NCBI RefSeq assembly: GCF_900079725.1
Contig: NZ_LT599032.1
Coordinates: 3,902,054 to 3,966,053, forward strand
Source of the DNA: an uncultured Dysgonomonas sp.
GTDB lineage: Bacteria; Bacteroidota; Bacteroidia; Bacteroidales; Dysgonomonadaceae
Length of the DNA: 64,000 bases
Direction: 5' to 3'
Shown here: piece by piece, positions 11,201 through 19,991 of the stretch
How the letters are laid out: each line of letters starts with the position of its first letter
Numbering within the stretch: the stretch's first letter is position 1
Notes under the pieces: model-generated
What the model was told of the DNA's origin: nothing
Databases searched by the model: none
The model's input: only the letters and a program-made list of their open reading frames with translations
Program-made: the position numbers and the translations under genes

Positions 11201-11448
11201 ATACCAATGTATGATGCTGAAAGGGTTTTGTCAGTATTACCGACAGAAAGAGTGTACTTGCCATCGATATCAGTCATTGTACCTTTGGTTGTACCTTTGA
11301 TTGAAACTGTAACACCCACCAGAGGTTCACCCTGAGTATCGGTAACAGTACCTTTTATCTCACGTTGCTGGGCGTATACGTTTTGTCCGCATACCAGAAA
11401 CATTGAGATACAAATAAGAGACAAAATTCTTTTGATTGTCTTTCGCAT
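8239..11448 (-). CDS. SusC/RagA TonB-dependent outer-membrane transporter (pectin locus)
   Basis: 1069 residues: signal peptide (1-26), carboxypeptidase-regulatory-like domain (IKGTVTDTQGEPLVGVTVSIKG, about 30-110), TonB box/plug (DEVVVIGYGTVKRKDLTGSVSSV, from about 107; the SusC hallmark DASSTAIYGSRGANGVILVTTK near 210-232), then a 22-strand beta-barrel ending in FVFGVNLNF with a terminal Phe. It imports oligosaccharides across the outer membrane using TonB energy. It is first in the leftward pectin operon and divergent from the hybrid two-component regulator, the usual arrangement for regulator-controlled glycan loci. Substrate is inferred from adjacent enzymes. Confidence 0.96.
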   Translation of the reverse strand: MRKTIKRILSLICISMFLVCGQNVYAQQREIKGTVTDTQGEPLVGVTVSIKGTTKGTMTDIDGKYTLSVGNTDKTLSASYIGMKPSEKPITGNVIDFVMEDLSSELDEVVVIGYGTVKRKDLTGSVSSVKGDAIQAVPVANVTEAITGKLAGVQITTTEGSPDAEMKIRVRGGGSITGDNSPLFIVDGFPVQSISDIAPSDIESIDVLKDASSTAIYGSRGANGVILVTTKSGKEGKVNISYNAYYSWKKIAKTLDVLSPKDYATWQYELATLKDKKKMDTYTDYFGNYEDIDLYNNIPNNDWQDLTFGRTGHTFNHSLSITGGSDKVRYAFSYSHMNDKAIMEDSSFKRDNFSLKLNTNPVKRVTLDLSIRYSDTDINGGGANDVDSKYDSDKRLKYSVLYTPIPLSNLTAEAGSADDDLGNLYHPLTAISDNARMKERKTLNMTGSAGWEVFDNFTARAELGLDDYRNNDKRYWGLTTYYIKNVPSSSNQGKPAIQLENTSRKTFRSTNTLNYDFKKLLGDNHHLTAMAGHEYIIEKTNIQTNVVHGFPKTFTADEAWKYSTEGDANSIENYYRPDDKLLSFFGRVNYDFQSRYLFSATFRADGSSKFGEGNKWGYFPSAALAWRVSSESFMENTKTWLDDLKLRISYGTAGNNNIPSGNIVQMYESKTTEWINGFGNYWAPSKYMANPDLKWETTITRNLGIDYTLLGGKLNGTLEGYINTTDDLLIEFPISGTGYDYQYRNMGKTQNSGFEATINWIAIDKKDFGLSFSANIGFNKNKIKSLGIMNDFGASTEWASTEIGYDYWIATGGAVGKMYGYRSDGRYEVSDFTGYNSTTEKWEIDKSVAPDASGVVGTVRPGTMKLKDLNGDGIIDVNDREIIGDANPTHTGGFSISGRLYGFDLTANFNWSVGNDIYNANKIEFTETGKYQYRNMTTEMAGGSRWTNLRPDGTISNDGAELTEMNKNTSMWSPYTDRMVFSDWAVEDGSFLRLNTLTLGYTFPRSIMGKAKIQNLRLYATAYNVFCITNYSGYDPEVSTIRKTNLTPGVDYSAYPKSRQFVFGVNLNF

Positions 11449-11491
11449 GGTTGTTTAGATTTATGATTTGTATTTCTTTTAATAAATTTAT

Positions 11492-11517
11492 CCTAAAGGA
11501 CGAGGTTCGTTTTGTCA
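11492..11517 (-). promoter_or_regulatory. Shared susC upstream motif, core ACGAACCT
   Basis: Minus-strand TGACAAAACGAACCTCGTCC lies within this 26-nt block, 44 bp before the susC ATG. About 19 of 26 positions match the block at 42661-42686 upstream of susC-1 of the second locus, and a third relative lies at 48628-48653. It may be a promoter element, a transcription start region or a 5' leader signal; the sequence alone does not decide. Confidence 0.45.
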
Positions 11518-11787
11518 GTTTAGATTTTTCTTTTTAAATTTAGTTATACTTTTCTTTACGGTAATAGATAGTTTATATGTTTTTAGTCATTAATAAATGT
11601 TTTGTTTTTTATTTAATAAATGTTATTAGATTTCGAATGCAATGTATGTATCATTTTTGATGCGTAGGGGTGTTAAAATATTTTTTTAAGGGGGATGAAT
11701 TGACTAGATCCATTATCTTACAGCATTTTATTTAAACCTGATTGTATTTACAGAATACAGGATGCGCCTCATGCAAGTTCGAATAAA

Positions 11788-11819
11788 TTCGACTCGCTTC
11801 TCAGTTTTTACTATATTTG
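11788..11819 (+). promoter_or_regulatory. Promoter of the hybrid two-component gene
   Basis: TATATTTG at 11812-11819 is an exact match to the Bacteroidetes -7 box TAnnTTTG, and TTCG at 11788-11791, 20 bp upstream, is one mismatch from the -33 TTTG box. Transcription would start about 11826, a dozen bases before the ATG at 11839, supporting that start. Confidence 0.7.
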
Positions 11820-11838
11820 TACAAAACCTTTTAGTACC

Positions 11839-14800
11839 ATGATTTTGAATCGTTTCTATTGTTTTTTGTTTATTCTGGTAGTCTATATATCTGCTACCGG
11901 GCAGCAAAAATGTTTTTTTGAACATTACGGGCCTGAAGACGGATTACCGCAGCATACCATAATGAGTATTGTACAGGATAAAAAAGGTTTTATGTGGTTT
12001 TCTACATGGAATGGGCTTTGTCGTTTCGATGGGTACAATTTCTATACATACAGGATTCAGCAGGGGGATAAATATCATATGCGCAGTAATCGCATAGATA
12101 ATATATACGAAGACAAATACGGGTATATATGGACGCTCCCCTATGACCGGGAGCCTCACCGATTCGACCCCCATACCGAAACTTTTATGGGAATAAGGTC
12201 GGTCAAAGGATATGAAAATCTTACTTTTATCGCTACCAAGATAGAAACAATGCAATCGGGTAAGGTCTGGCTGTTGTCTGATAACATGGGCTGTGTTTGT
12301 GTTACCGATTCAACATTTGCTATAGAGACTTTTAATAAGGAAAATGGCAAATTGAACAGCAATAAAATATATGAAGTATATGAAGATACAGACCTGAATA
12401 GCTGGATACTTACCGATAACGGGCTCTATCTCTTGTCTAAAGATAATAAGATAACCAGTTTTTTTTCGGATAAAGCTTATATAGAATCCAAACCCGCTCA
12501 GAATTTTTATTCTGTAATGGAGCTGGAGGGCAGGATATGGTTTGGCTCTGATAACGGAAAAATATGGATTTACAATAAGGGAAATGGACAATCCGATTTA
12601 TTACAGACCGAAACCGATTCATATGTTAGTCATATCCGGAATATTGATAATAATCAAATACTGATTGCTACAAGGAGCGACGGTTTCTTTATTTATGACC
12701 GTACATCTAAGGATTTAAAGAAGTATGATACATCGACTTTGGCAGGGATGCCTACTAATCATATAATATCATGTTACATTGACCGGTTGAAGAATATATG
12801 GATTGAATCAGATCAGGCAGGAGTTTCTAAATTTAGCCTGGAAACGGGGATTATGAAGCACTTCCGGATGAAAATAGAAAGCGTTGTGTCGAATGTATTC
12901 CCTTCTAATTTTTTTATTTTCGAGGATATAGAAAACCGTTTATGGGTACACCCCCGGGGAGGAGGTTTCTCTAGTTACGATTCCCAAAAAGATGGACTGA
13001 TCCCGTTCTTTAATGAGCCCTATTCTCCAACCTGGAGATTTTCGAATATGATGCATACCGCTTTTTCCGACAAGCAGGGAAACCTTTGGCTGAGTACGCG
13101 TTCTCACGGATTGGATAAAGTAATATTTAATGATGAAGTATTTAAGACAATTGTAGTTGATCCCAACATTCATTCGACTATAAATAATGACATTCGCAGT
13201 GTTTTTGAGGATAGTAACCGGAATTTGTGGGTATCTACAAAGGGAGGGAAAATATTTGTCTATGACCAGTCATTAGCACAACAGGGATATATATGCAGCA
13301 ACGGAAAGATAGAATATGGTAAGCCTCTGGAAGGTGTGACATACTGTATGATGGAAGATGCTGCTAAGAATATCTGGATAGGAACAAAGGGCGAGGGCGT
13401 ATACAAACTTACCCCGGTAAATAATACATACAAAATAACGCAATACAAACATTCCGATGATAATATATACAGCCTGAGCAACAACAGTGTATATGCTATA
13501 TTTCAGGATAATAAGATGCGAATCTGGGTCGGAACGTACGGTGGCGGACTTAACTTATTGGATGAAGGAAAAAATCACTTCCTGAATCATAGGAACGACC
13601 TTAAGGATTATCCGTTTCAGTATGGTTCACAGGTCAGGGCAATGAGTGCCGATAAATACGGTAATATATGTGTGGGCACAACATTGGGACTTATTATGTT
13701 TTCATCTGATTTCGGATCGGTAAATACTATCGATTATAAGTTCTATACACGGATACCAGAGGATAATGAAAGCATTAGCGAAAACGACGTCTACGATATT
13801 TATACGACCCGGAAAGGGGAAACTTATTTCGCAACTTTCGGTGGCGGTGTAAATGAGATTAAGGCTGTAGATGAAAATGGTTTTCCTTCCAAATTCTTAT
13901 CATACACAACCAAAGACGGGCTTCCCTCAGATGTCGTATTGACTCTTACAGAAGATAAGAAAGGGAATCTTTGGGTTACATCGGAGGGTAATGTCACCAA
14001 GTTCGATCCGGAAAGAAAATCGTTCGAAACCTATAGTGAGATAAACAGACAGATAGAAGGACAGAATTTTTCGGAAGGAGCAAGGTGTACCGCTCAGTCG
14101 GGAATCGTATATGTCGGTTATTCGAAGGGTGTACTGTCTGTCGATCCGGAGAATATTAATAAAAGCACATTTACTCCGTATGTTGCATTAACTAAATTCC
14201 AGATTGCCAATAAAGATGTTCCTATCGGAGAAGATTCTCCTCTGAAAGCGAATATCGATGACTTGGATTATATAAAGTTGAATCACAAACAAAATTTTAT
14301 CAATATTGAGTTTGTCGCTCTCGACTATATAGAACCCAGAAGGATCAATTATGCTTACAAACTGGAAGGTTTTGATCAGGATTGGATCATTACTTCCAAA
14401 CAACGCATAGCCAATTATACGAATTTGTCACCGGGAAATTATGTTTTTCGGGTGAGATCAACAAATAGCGACGGTATATGGATGGATAATGAGCATGTAT
14501 TAAATATAGAAATAACGCCGTCTTTCTGGCAGACAGGCTGGGCATATCTCCTGTATGTTATTCTCATCATTGCAGTTCTGTACGCTATATTGCGCACTCT
14601 GTTTGTGTTTTACCGTTTGCGGGACAAAGTGAAGCTGGAGCACGAAGAAACCGAAATGAAGACCCGATTCTTTACCGATATTTCACATGAAATACGTACT
14701 CCGTTAACTATGATTGTATCTCCGGTGGAGAATATAATAGAGAATGAAGGTACTCCGGGCGAAATAAAATCACAATTGCAACTGGTATTAAAGAACTCCA

Positions 14801-16260
14801 ACAGGATGTTGCGTATGGTGAATCAGATATTGGACTTCAGAAAAATACAGAAAATGAAGCTCAATATTCAGGAGACACAGTTTGGGGATTATGTATCTGA
14901 TATTTGTAATAATTTCTCAAAGACGGCCGAATATCAGAATATAAGGCTGGAATTTAATAACTGGGCCGGAGATGAAAGAATCTGGATAGACCGTGATAAT
15001 GTAGAAAAGCTAATATTTAATTTGTTGTCCAATGCCTTTAAATATACATCTGATGATAAAACGATAGAAGTCAATGTCTTTAGTAATAAAAAAGATAATA
15101 CTGTTGCCATCCAGGTGAAAGATGAGGGAGGGGGGATGACTAAGGATGTACTGAATAAACTGTTTACCCGTTTTGCGTCCTTTAATAAGGATAAAAATAA
15201 ACCGAGTACAGGTATCGGCCTGTCCATTGTTAAAGAAGTGGCAGACAAGCATCATGCTAAGATTGTAGTAGATAGCGAAGAGAATGAAGGCTCCGTCTTT
15301 ACCGTTTTCTTTCCTACAGGGATTGAACATTTGAAAGATGATGCAAATGTTTCTTTTACTTTTGTTACAAAAGATGTTGTTGCTGAAAAACATGAATCCG
15401 ATGTTGCCAAAGAAAAAGCTGCAGGAGAAATTATGCCCGAAAAACCCGATGGAGGGATAGAGAAAGAAAATCCGAAAGAGACTATACTGGTCGTAGAAGA
15501 TGATTCCGATTTGAGACGCTTTATTGTTTCTATATTGGAGCCTCATTATAATGTATTGGATGCTGCGGATGGGAAAGACGGCTATGATAAGGCTGTGGCA
15601 AATGTTCCGGATTTTATAGTAAGTGATATTATGATGCCGGAGATGGATGGTACCGAACTCTTACAAAAGATACGTTCTACGACCGAAATAAGTCATATTC
15701 CAGTTATCCTGCTTACAGCAAAGACCGATATGGAAACTAAACTGGATAGTCTCGATTACGGTGCCGATGATTATATCACCAAACCATTCAGTGTAAAATA
15801 CCTGCGTGCCAGAATCGAAAATATCATTCGCCAGCGTAAGCGCCTTTACGATGTTTATTCTGCGGGCAGGATTTTGGATGTTACCGAACCGGACAAAGAA
15901 GAAGAATCGGGACACAAGATTACTCCTCAGGACGAAGCATTTATCAGGAAGATAAAAGAAGTGGTGGAAGGGAATATCGATAACAGTGATTTTGTGGTGG
16001 ATGATCTTGCAAATGCTATTGCTATGAGCCGGACAGTATTCTTTAAGAAATTGAAAAGCCTGACCGGACTTTCGCCTATCGAATTTATCCGTGATATAAA
16101 AATAAAGCATGCAGCTAAGTTGATAGAAACGCAGCAATATACAATAAAAGAAGTTTCGTTTATGATAGGCATATCAGACACAAAATACTTTTCGCAATGT
16201 TTCAAAAACGTTTACGGGATGACTCCAAGCGAGTATAAGAACCTGAAAAATCGTTCATAA
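11839..16260 (+). CDS. Hybrid two-component system sensor/regulator (pectin locus)
   Basis: 1473 residues combining a complete two-component pathway in one protein. Order: signal peptide (1-21); two seven-bladed-propeller halves of Reg_prop repeats (about 25-800, e.g. GLPQHTIMSIVQDKKGFMWF); a Y_Y_Y domain (about 810-885, YAYKLEGFDQDWI); a transmembrane helix (about 901-923); HisKA with FTDISHEIRTPLTM (phospho-acceptor His950); HATPase (NAFKYTSDDK, GGGMTKD, GIGLSIV); receiver domain (about 1216-1335, SDIMMPEMDG, Asp1263); AraC-type HTH (about 1370-1470, ending KYFSQCFKNVYGMTPSEYK). The periplasmic sensor would bind an oligogalacturonide and the AraC domain activate the flanking susC and uronate operons. 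Length and order are normal for the family. Confidence 0.97.
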   Translation: MILNRFYCFLFILVVYISATGQQKCFFEHYGPEDGLPQHTIMSIVQDKKGFMWFSTWNGLCRFDGYNFYTYRIQQGDKYHMRSNRIDNIYEDKYGYIWTLPYDREPHRFDPHTETFMGIRSVKGYENLTFIATKIETMQSGKVWLLSDNMGCVCVTDSTFAIETFNKENGKLNSNKIYEVYEDTDLNSWILTDNGLYLLSKDNKITSFFSDKAYIESKPAQNFYSVMELEGRIWFGSDNGKIWIYNKGNGQSDLLQTETDSYVSHIRNIDNNQILIATRSDGFFIYDRTSKDLKKYDTSTLAGMPTNHIISCYIDRLKNIWIESDQAGVSKFSLETGIMKHFRMKIESVVSNVFPSNFFIFEDIENRLWVHPRGGGFSSYDSQKDGLIPFFNEPYSPTWRFSNMMHTAFSDKQGNLWLSTRSHGLDKVIFNDEVFKTIVVDPNIHSTINNDIRSVFEDSNRNLWVSTKGGKIFVYDQSLAQQGYICSNGKIEYGKPLEGVTYCMMEDAAKNIWIGTKGEGVYKLTPVNNTYKITQYKHSDDNIYSLSNNSVYAIFQDNKMRIWVGTYGGGLNLLDEGKNHFLNHRNDLKDYPFQYGSQVRAMSADKYGNICVGTTLGLIMFSSDFGSVNTIDYKFYTRIPEDNESISENDVYDIYTTRKGETYFATFGGGVNEIKAVDENGFPSKFLSYTTKDGLPSDVVLTLTEDKKGNLWVTSEGNVTKFDPERKSFETYSEINRQIEGQNFSEGARCTAQSGIVYVGYSKGVLSVDPENINKSTFTPYVALTKFQIANKDVPIGEDSPLKANIDDLDYIKLNHKQNFINIEFVALDYIEPRRINYAYKLEGFDQDWIITSKQRIANYTNLSPGNYVFRVRSTNSDGIWMDNEHVLNIEITPSFWQTGWAYLLYVILIIAVLYAILRTLFVFYRLRDKVKLEHEETEMKTRFFTDISHEIRTPLTMIVSPVENIIENEGTPGEIKSQLQLVLKNSNRMLRMVNQILDFRKIQKMKLNIQETQFGDYVSDICNNFSKTAEYQNIRLEFNNWAGDERIWIDRDNVEKLIFNLLSNAFKYTSDDKTIEVNVFSNKKDNTVAIQVKDEGGGMTKDVLNKLFTRFASFNKDKNKPSTGIGLSIVKEVADKHHAKIVVDSEENEGSVFTVFFPTGIEHLKDDANVSFTFVTKDVVAEKHESDVAKEKAAGEIMPEKPDGGIEKENPKETILVVEDDSDLRRFIVSILEPHYNVLDAADGKDGYDKAVANVPDFIVSDIMMPEMDGTELLQKIRSTTEISHIPVILLTAKTDMETKLDSLDYGADDYITKPFSVKYLRARIENIIRQRKRLYDVYSAGRILDVTEPDKEEESGHKITPQDEAFIRKIKEVVEGNIDNSDFVVDDLANAIAMSRTVFFKKLKSLTGLSPIEFIRDIKIKHAAKLIETQQYTIKEVSFMIGISDTKYFSQCFKNVYGMTPSEYKNLKNRS

Positions 16261-16307
16261 TAATGTAAATATACGGGGTGAAACTAATTAAGTCAAAAAT
16301 ACCCCTT

Positions 16308-16335
16308 TATATTTGATTCGTTACTCCTATATTTG
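16308..16335 (+). promoter_or_regulatory. Candidate promoter with two TATATTTG boxes
   Basis: TATATTTG occurs at 16308-16315 and again at 16328-16335, each matching the -7 consensus TAnnTTTG. The downstream copy would start transcription about 16342, 60 bp before the DUF4861 gene. No well-spaced -33 TTTG box was found for either copy, so this is suggestive only. Confidence 0.45.
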
Positions 16336-16403
16336 CTATAGGTGCAGAATAATGTTTACTTTTATGCAATTTTTCCAGTCACTCTAACCTTAAAAAAAGA
16401 CCA

Positions 16404-17627
16404 ATGAACAATTATTCTATTATGTATAAAAAGTCATTTTTTATTTGTCTGTTTTTGTTCTTACAGATAAACGTTTTCTTGTCGGCACAAAGCATTTCTG
16501 TAAAAAATAATTCGGGACAAGCAGTTGTTGATTATACCTTGGAGATCCCGGCGAATGAACTTAATCTCTCCTTAGGTAATTACATGGCGACTATAAATAA
16601 TACGGATGTTCCCGTTGAAATAATTACGGATGCAAAAGGAAGGCAGCTGGCAATACTGCCTGTTGATAAAATAGAGGCTAATAGTGAAATTCTGATTTCA
16701 TTAAGACCGGGTACAGCTGATGCTTACCCCAAACGTAGCTATGCTGAACTATCGCATAAAATAGGCGGACAATTCGAAGGTCATAAATATGTAGGTGGTT
16801 ACTCATGGGTGAAGCCCAACTATATCAGCCTCCCCGGAACATTCAGAGATCATTCTTATTATATCAAATACGAGGGTCCGGGTTGGGAGAGCGATAAAGT
16901 TGCTTTCCGGTTCTATTTGGATAATCGCAATGCAATAGACGTATTTGGAAAAAAGACTTCCGATATCGTCCTTCCTGCTGTGGGTGTTGATGGTTTTGAT
17001 AACTATCACAATATGGCAGACTGGGGAATGGATAATATGAAAGTAGGAACTGCTCTGGGAATTGGAACTATCGCTGTCTGGAACGGACAAAAAGCTGTCC
17101 GTGTAGAAAAGAAAGATAGTATGACCTGTTTTATTCCTGCTGATGGTAAAATACGGTCGCAAGTAAAAACAATTTATTACGGATGGGATGCGAATGGTAT
17201 AAAATGTGATCTTACTTCGCTGATATCCATTGATGCAGGTAGCCGCGCTTCACGTATGGAGTTGCTTGTGGATAAAAAGATTAATATTGCTACAGGGATT
17301 ATAAAAATAAAAGAAGCGGAACTTATCGTTAGCAATAGTAAGGACCGTAAATGGTCTTACATAGCTACTTTTGGTAAGCAAAGCCTGAATAACGATATGC
17401 AGGGCCTTGTTGTGTTTGCGCACACACGGCAAATTAAGGAGATAACAAGCGATGAACTGAATCATGTATTGGTCCTTGAACCGGAGGATGGCTATGTGGA
17501 ATATTATTTTATGCCTACATGGGAGCTGGATAAGGAACCGGTTGTAACCAAAGACGATTTTATGAAATGTATAGATGAAGTACTGGCTCGCTTGAATAAT
17601 CCGATAACATATACTATGAAGAATTAA
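16404..17627 (+). CDS. DUF4861-type exported protein of pectin loci
   Basis: 407 residues; signal peptide about 1-30 (an alternative start is Met8, MYKKSFFICLFL). The protein resembles the DUF4861 family by the segments GPGWESDKVAFRFYLDNRNAIDVFGKK, DNYHNMADWGMDNMKVGTALGIG and a beta-rich remainder; I recognise this by pattern, not by search. Such proteins recur in Bacteroidetes pectin loci and are presumed to act on or bind uronic-acid oligosaccharides, but I know of no firm activity. It is the first gene after the regulator and lies 26 bp before uxaB, so it is probably co-expressed with galacturonate catabolism. Predicted periplasmic. Confidence 0.7.
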   Translation: MNNYSIMYKKSFFICLFLFLQINVFLSAQSISVKNNSGQAVVDYTLEIPANELNLSLGNYMATINNTDVPVEIITDAKGRQLAILPVDKIEANSEILISLRPGTADAYPKRSYAELSHKIGGQFEGHKYVGGYSWVKPNYISLPGTFRDHSYYIKYEGPGWESDKVAFRFYLDNRNAIDVFGKKTSDIVLPAVGVDGFDNYHNMADWGMDNMKVGTALGIGTIAVWNGQKAVRVEKKDSMTCFIPADGKIRSQVKTIYYGWDANGIKCDLTSLISIDAGSRASRMELLVDKKINIATGIIKIKEAELIVSNSKDRKWSYIATFGKQSLNNDMQGLVVFAHTRQIKEITSDELNHVLVLEPEDGYVEYYFMPTWELDKEPVVTKDDFMKCIDEVLARLNNPITYTMKN

Positions 17628-17653
17628 AGTCAACTACAATAAAAACTTATATC

Positions 17654-19096
17654 ATGAAACAACTTAATAAAACAACAGTAGAGAAAAAAGATTTACCTGT
17701 AAAAATACTTCAATTCGGCGAAGGTAATTTCCTTCGGGCCTTTGTAGACTGGATGATCGACAAGGCAAACAACGCAGGAGTAATGAATCACGGTATCATT
17801 GCCGTACAACCGATAGGCGGTGGTGAAAATATGGTAAAGATGTTCCGGGATCAGGATAGTATGTACCACGTTTACCTTGAGGGTATAAAAGACAAAAAGC
17901 CTGTGAAAGAAGTTGCTTTGGTAAAAAGCATCATGGATATTATGAATCCTTACAATCAGTATGCGGAATACGAAAAACTGTTTCTGAGCGAAGGACTCGA
18001 GATGATAATTTCCAATACTACAGAGGCGGGTATCCGCTACGAAGAGGGTGATGACCTGAATGCACTGCCACCGAAATCATTCCCTGCAAAGATGACAGCA
18101 TTATTACACAAACGCTATCAGAAATATAATGGAGCAAAAGATAAAGGTCTTCTTATTATCTGCTGCGAACTGATCGAAGATAATGGCTCCACACTTCGCG
18201 AATATGTACTAAAACATGCAATACACAATAATCTGGAAGCGGGCTTTATTGACTGGGTAAATACATCTTGTCATTTCTATGATACTTTAGTAGACCGTAT
18301 TGTGCCGGGATTCCCGCGTGAAAATATCAATGAGATCAAAGCTGAGATCGGGTTTGATGATAATCTGGTAGTCAAAGGTGAATATTTTCATGTTTGGGCT
18401 ATAGGTGGCGATAGTGTCATTAAGGAGAAATTCCCATTAGATAAAGCCGGTTTGAATGTTCTCTTTATGGACGATATCAAGGCTTTCCGTGCCAAGAAAG
18501 TACGCATCCTTAACGGCTCGCATACCGCTATGGTCCCTGTGGCCCTCCAGCTTGGCTGCGAAACGGTAATGGATGCATTCAATACACCCGAAGTAGAAAA
18601 GTACATCAATAAGATGGTGGCCGAAGAAGTATTGCCATGTATAGATGAAGATCCGAAAGAACTGAAAGCCTTTGCCGCTAAAATTCTAGAACGCTTCTAT
18701 AATCCGTATCTGAAACATTACCTGAAAGATATTTCTTTAAATTCCATCTCAAAATGGGAGACACGCGATTACCCTACGGTATATGACTGCTGTAAGAAAC
18801 TGGATAAGGATGCAAAACTGACTACTTTCTCTTTTGCCGCTTTACTGGTGCTTTACACAGGACAATCAGCGGCAAAGAACTTCACACCGAATGATACCCC
18901 TGAATTTATCGAGTTTATACAGAAAACATACAATAAGAATGATATCAAAGGCTGGGTGAGAGGCATTGTGAACAATAAAGAGATGTGGAAGGAAAACTTC
19001 TCGGAAGTACCTCAGTTTATCGATGAAGTATCTAAGGATGTGGAATCGATATTGAATAAAGGTATGTTGACAGCATTGAAAGAGGTAATGGCTTGA
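17654..19096 (+). CDS. uxaB: Tagaturonate reductase (altronate oxidoreductase)
   Basis: 480 residues, cytoplasmic. A member of the polyol-specific long-chain dehydrogenase family: the N-terminal ILQFGEGNFLRAFVDWMIDKAN (about 18-40) is the NAD-binding entry, and KKVRILNGSHTAMVPVALQLG (about 280-300) holds the family Lys/Asn/His catalytic region. It reduces D-tagaturonate to D-altronate with NADH, the second step after uronate isomerase. Together with uxaA downstream it converts galacturonate released by the left half of the locus; uxaC is not in the window. UxaB rather than mannonate oxidoreductase is favoured by the pectin context and the paired UxaA. Confidence 0.92.
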   Translation: MKQLNKTTVEKKDLPVKILQFGEGNFLRAFVDWMIDKANNAGVMNHGIIAVQPIGGGENMVKMFRDQDSMYHVYLEGIKDKKPVKEVALVKSIMDIMNPYNQYAEYEKLFLSEGLEMIISNTTEAGIRYEEGDDLNALPPKSFPAKMTALLHKRYQKYNGAKDKGLLIICCELIEDNGSTLREYVLKHAIHNNLEAGFIDWVNTSCHFYDTLVDRIVPGFPRENINEIKAEIGFDDNLVVKGEYFHVWAIGGDSVIKEKFPLDKAGLNVLFMDDIKAFRAKKVRILNGSHTAMVPVALQLGCETVMDAFNTPEVEKYINKMVAEEVLPCIDEDPKELKAFAAKILERFYNPYLKHYLKDISLNSISKWETRDYPTVYDCCKKLDKDAKLTTFSFAALLVLYTGQSAAKNFTPNDTPEFIEFIQKTYNKNDIKGWVRGIVNNKEMWKENFSEVPQFIDEVSKDVESILNKGMLTALKEVMA

Positions 19097-19109
19097 AAAA
19101 GAAATAACA

Positions 19110-19472
19110 ATGAAACAAGAAATAATCCAATGTGAAGAAAAGTTTCTGCAGGCTTTTAGGTCTTCGGATTTAAAAACGCTGGAGGAAATTATGCATGATA
19201 AGCTGATTTATAACAACGCTTACGGAAAGCTTCTGAATAAAGAGATGGATTTTGAAGACTTCAGGTCTGCCAATCCTGTAATAGAAACCGTAGAGTCTCT
19301 CGAACAGGAAATAGAATTGTTTGATGATACAGCCATTGTTTCTACAGTGGTTTACCTCAAAGGCCTGTTTATGAACCATGAAGTGGAAGACAAAATAAGG
19401 TTTCTCCGCGTATGGAAAAAGTTTGGAGAAAGCTGGAAGGTTATTGGGGCAGCAAGTGTAGGTATTAAATAG
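19110..19472 (+). CDS. NTF2-like (DUF4440/SnoaL-type) small protein
   Basis: 120 residues, no signal peptide. The sequence has the DUF4440 pattern: an N-terminal helix EEKFLQAFRSSDLKTLEEIMHDKLIYNN, a middle FDDTAIVSTVVYLKGLF strand pair and a terminal RFLRVWKKFGESWKVIGAASV. The NTF2 fold often forms a small binding pocket or a lyase/isomerase site; function here is unknown. It sits 13 bp after uxaB and 38 bp before the HIT gene inside the uronate operon, so it may help with a sugar-acid intermediate, but this is only context. Confidence 0.8.
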   Translation: MKQEIIQCEEKFLQAFRSSDLKTLEEIMHDKLIYNNAYGKLLNKEMDFEDFRSANPVIETVESLEQEIELFDDTAIVSTVVYLKGLFMNHEVEDKIRFLRVWKKFGESWKVIGAASVGIK

Positions 19473-19510
19473 TGCAGATTCCTGAAATATAGTAAAAATT
19501 AGAAACGATT

Positions 19511-19930
19511 ATGAATAACGATTGTTTATACTGCAATAAGAATCAGACACAACACGACCTGATGATTGAAATTTGCAAACTGAATGTATCTACCGTATAC
19601 CTTTTCAGGGAGCAAACCTATCTGGGACGCTGTATTGTTGCTTACGAAGGTCATGCAAAGGAGTTATACGAACTGGACGATAATGCACTTTTGTCATATA
19701 TGCAGGATGTCAATAAAGTAGCAAAGGCATTGAAAGATATATTCTCCCCTGCTAAAATTAATTACGGCGCTTACTCTGACAAATTGCCGCACCTACATAT
19801 GCACTTAGTGCCTAAATATACCGATGGCCCGGATTTTGGTTCTACTTTTACGATGAATCCGCAGAAGGCTTATTTATCGGATGAAGAATATATGGACATA
19901 CTGGCATCTATCAGGAGCAAGTTGATGTAA
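19511..19930 (+). CDS. HIT-family nucleotide hydrolase
   Basis: 139 residues, cytoplasmic. The histidine-triad motif is HLHMHLV (His94, His96, His98; the last is the nucleophile position), preceded by KINYGAYSDKLPH. An N-terminal CLYC pair (Cys5, Cys8) may bind zinc as in some HIT proteins. HIT hydrolases cleave phosphoramidates or dinucleoside polyphosphates. Its presence between uxaB and uxaA is unexpected for a galacturonate operon, and its role there is not known. Confidence 0.88.
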   Translation: MNNDCLYCNKNQTQHDLMIEICKLNVSTVYLFREQTYLGRCIVAYEGHAKELYELDDNALLSYMQDVNKVAKALKDIFSPAKINYGAYSDKLPHLHMHLVPKYTDGPDFGSTFTMNPQKAYLSDEEYMDILASIRSKLM

Positions 19931-19991
19931 AACGACAGGCTTTAACAGGAAAGATGTCAACTATCAATAGAAAAAAAAGGAGAAAACTAAA

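Larger units (their letters stand above)
11449..11838. promoter_or_regulatory. Divergent susC / hybrid regulator intergenic region
   Basis: A 390-bp AT-rich gene-free region between the divergent susC and the hybrid sensor gene. It should hold the susC promoter and the binding site for the AraC-type output domain of the regulator. Visible elements: a 26-nt motif at 11492-11517 shared with the two other susC genes of the window, and a good promoter for the regulator at 11788-11819. I see no TAnnTTTG box oriented toward susC, as expected for an activator-dependent promoter. Confidence 0.6.

Noticed and set aside
15010-15546. 178-codon minus-strand frame inside the hybrid regulator
   Set aside because: Lies fully opposite the histidine kinase and receiver domains; composition is typical of an antisense frame.
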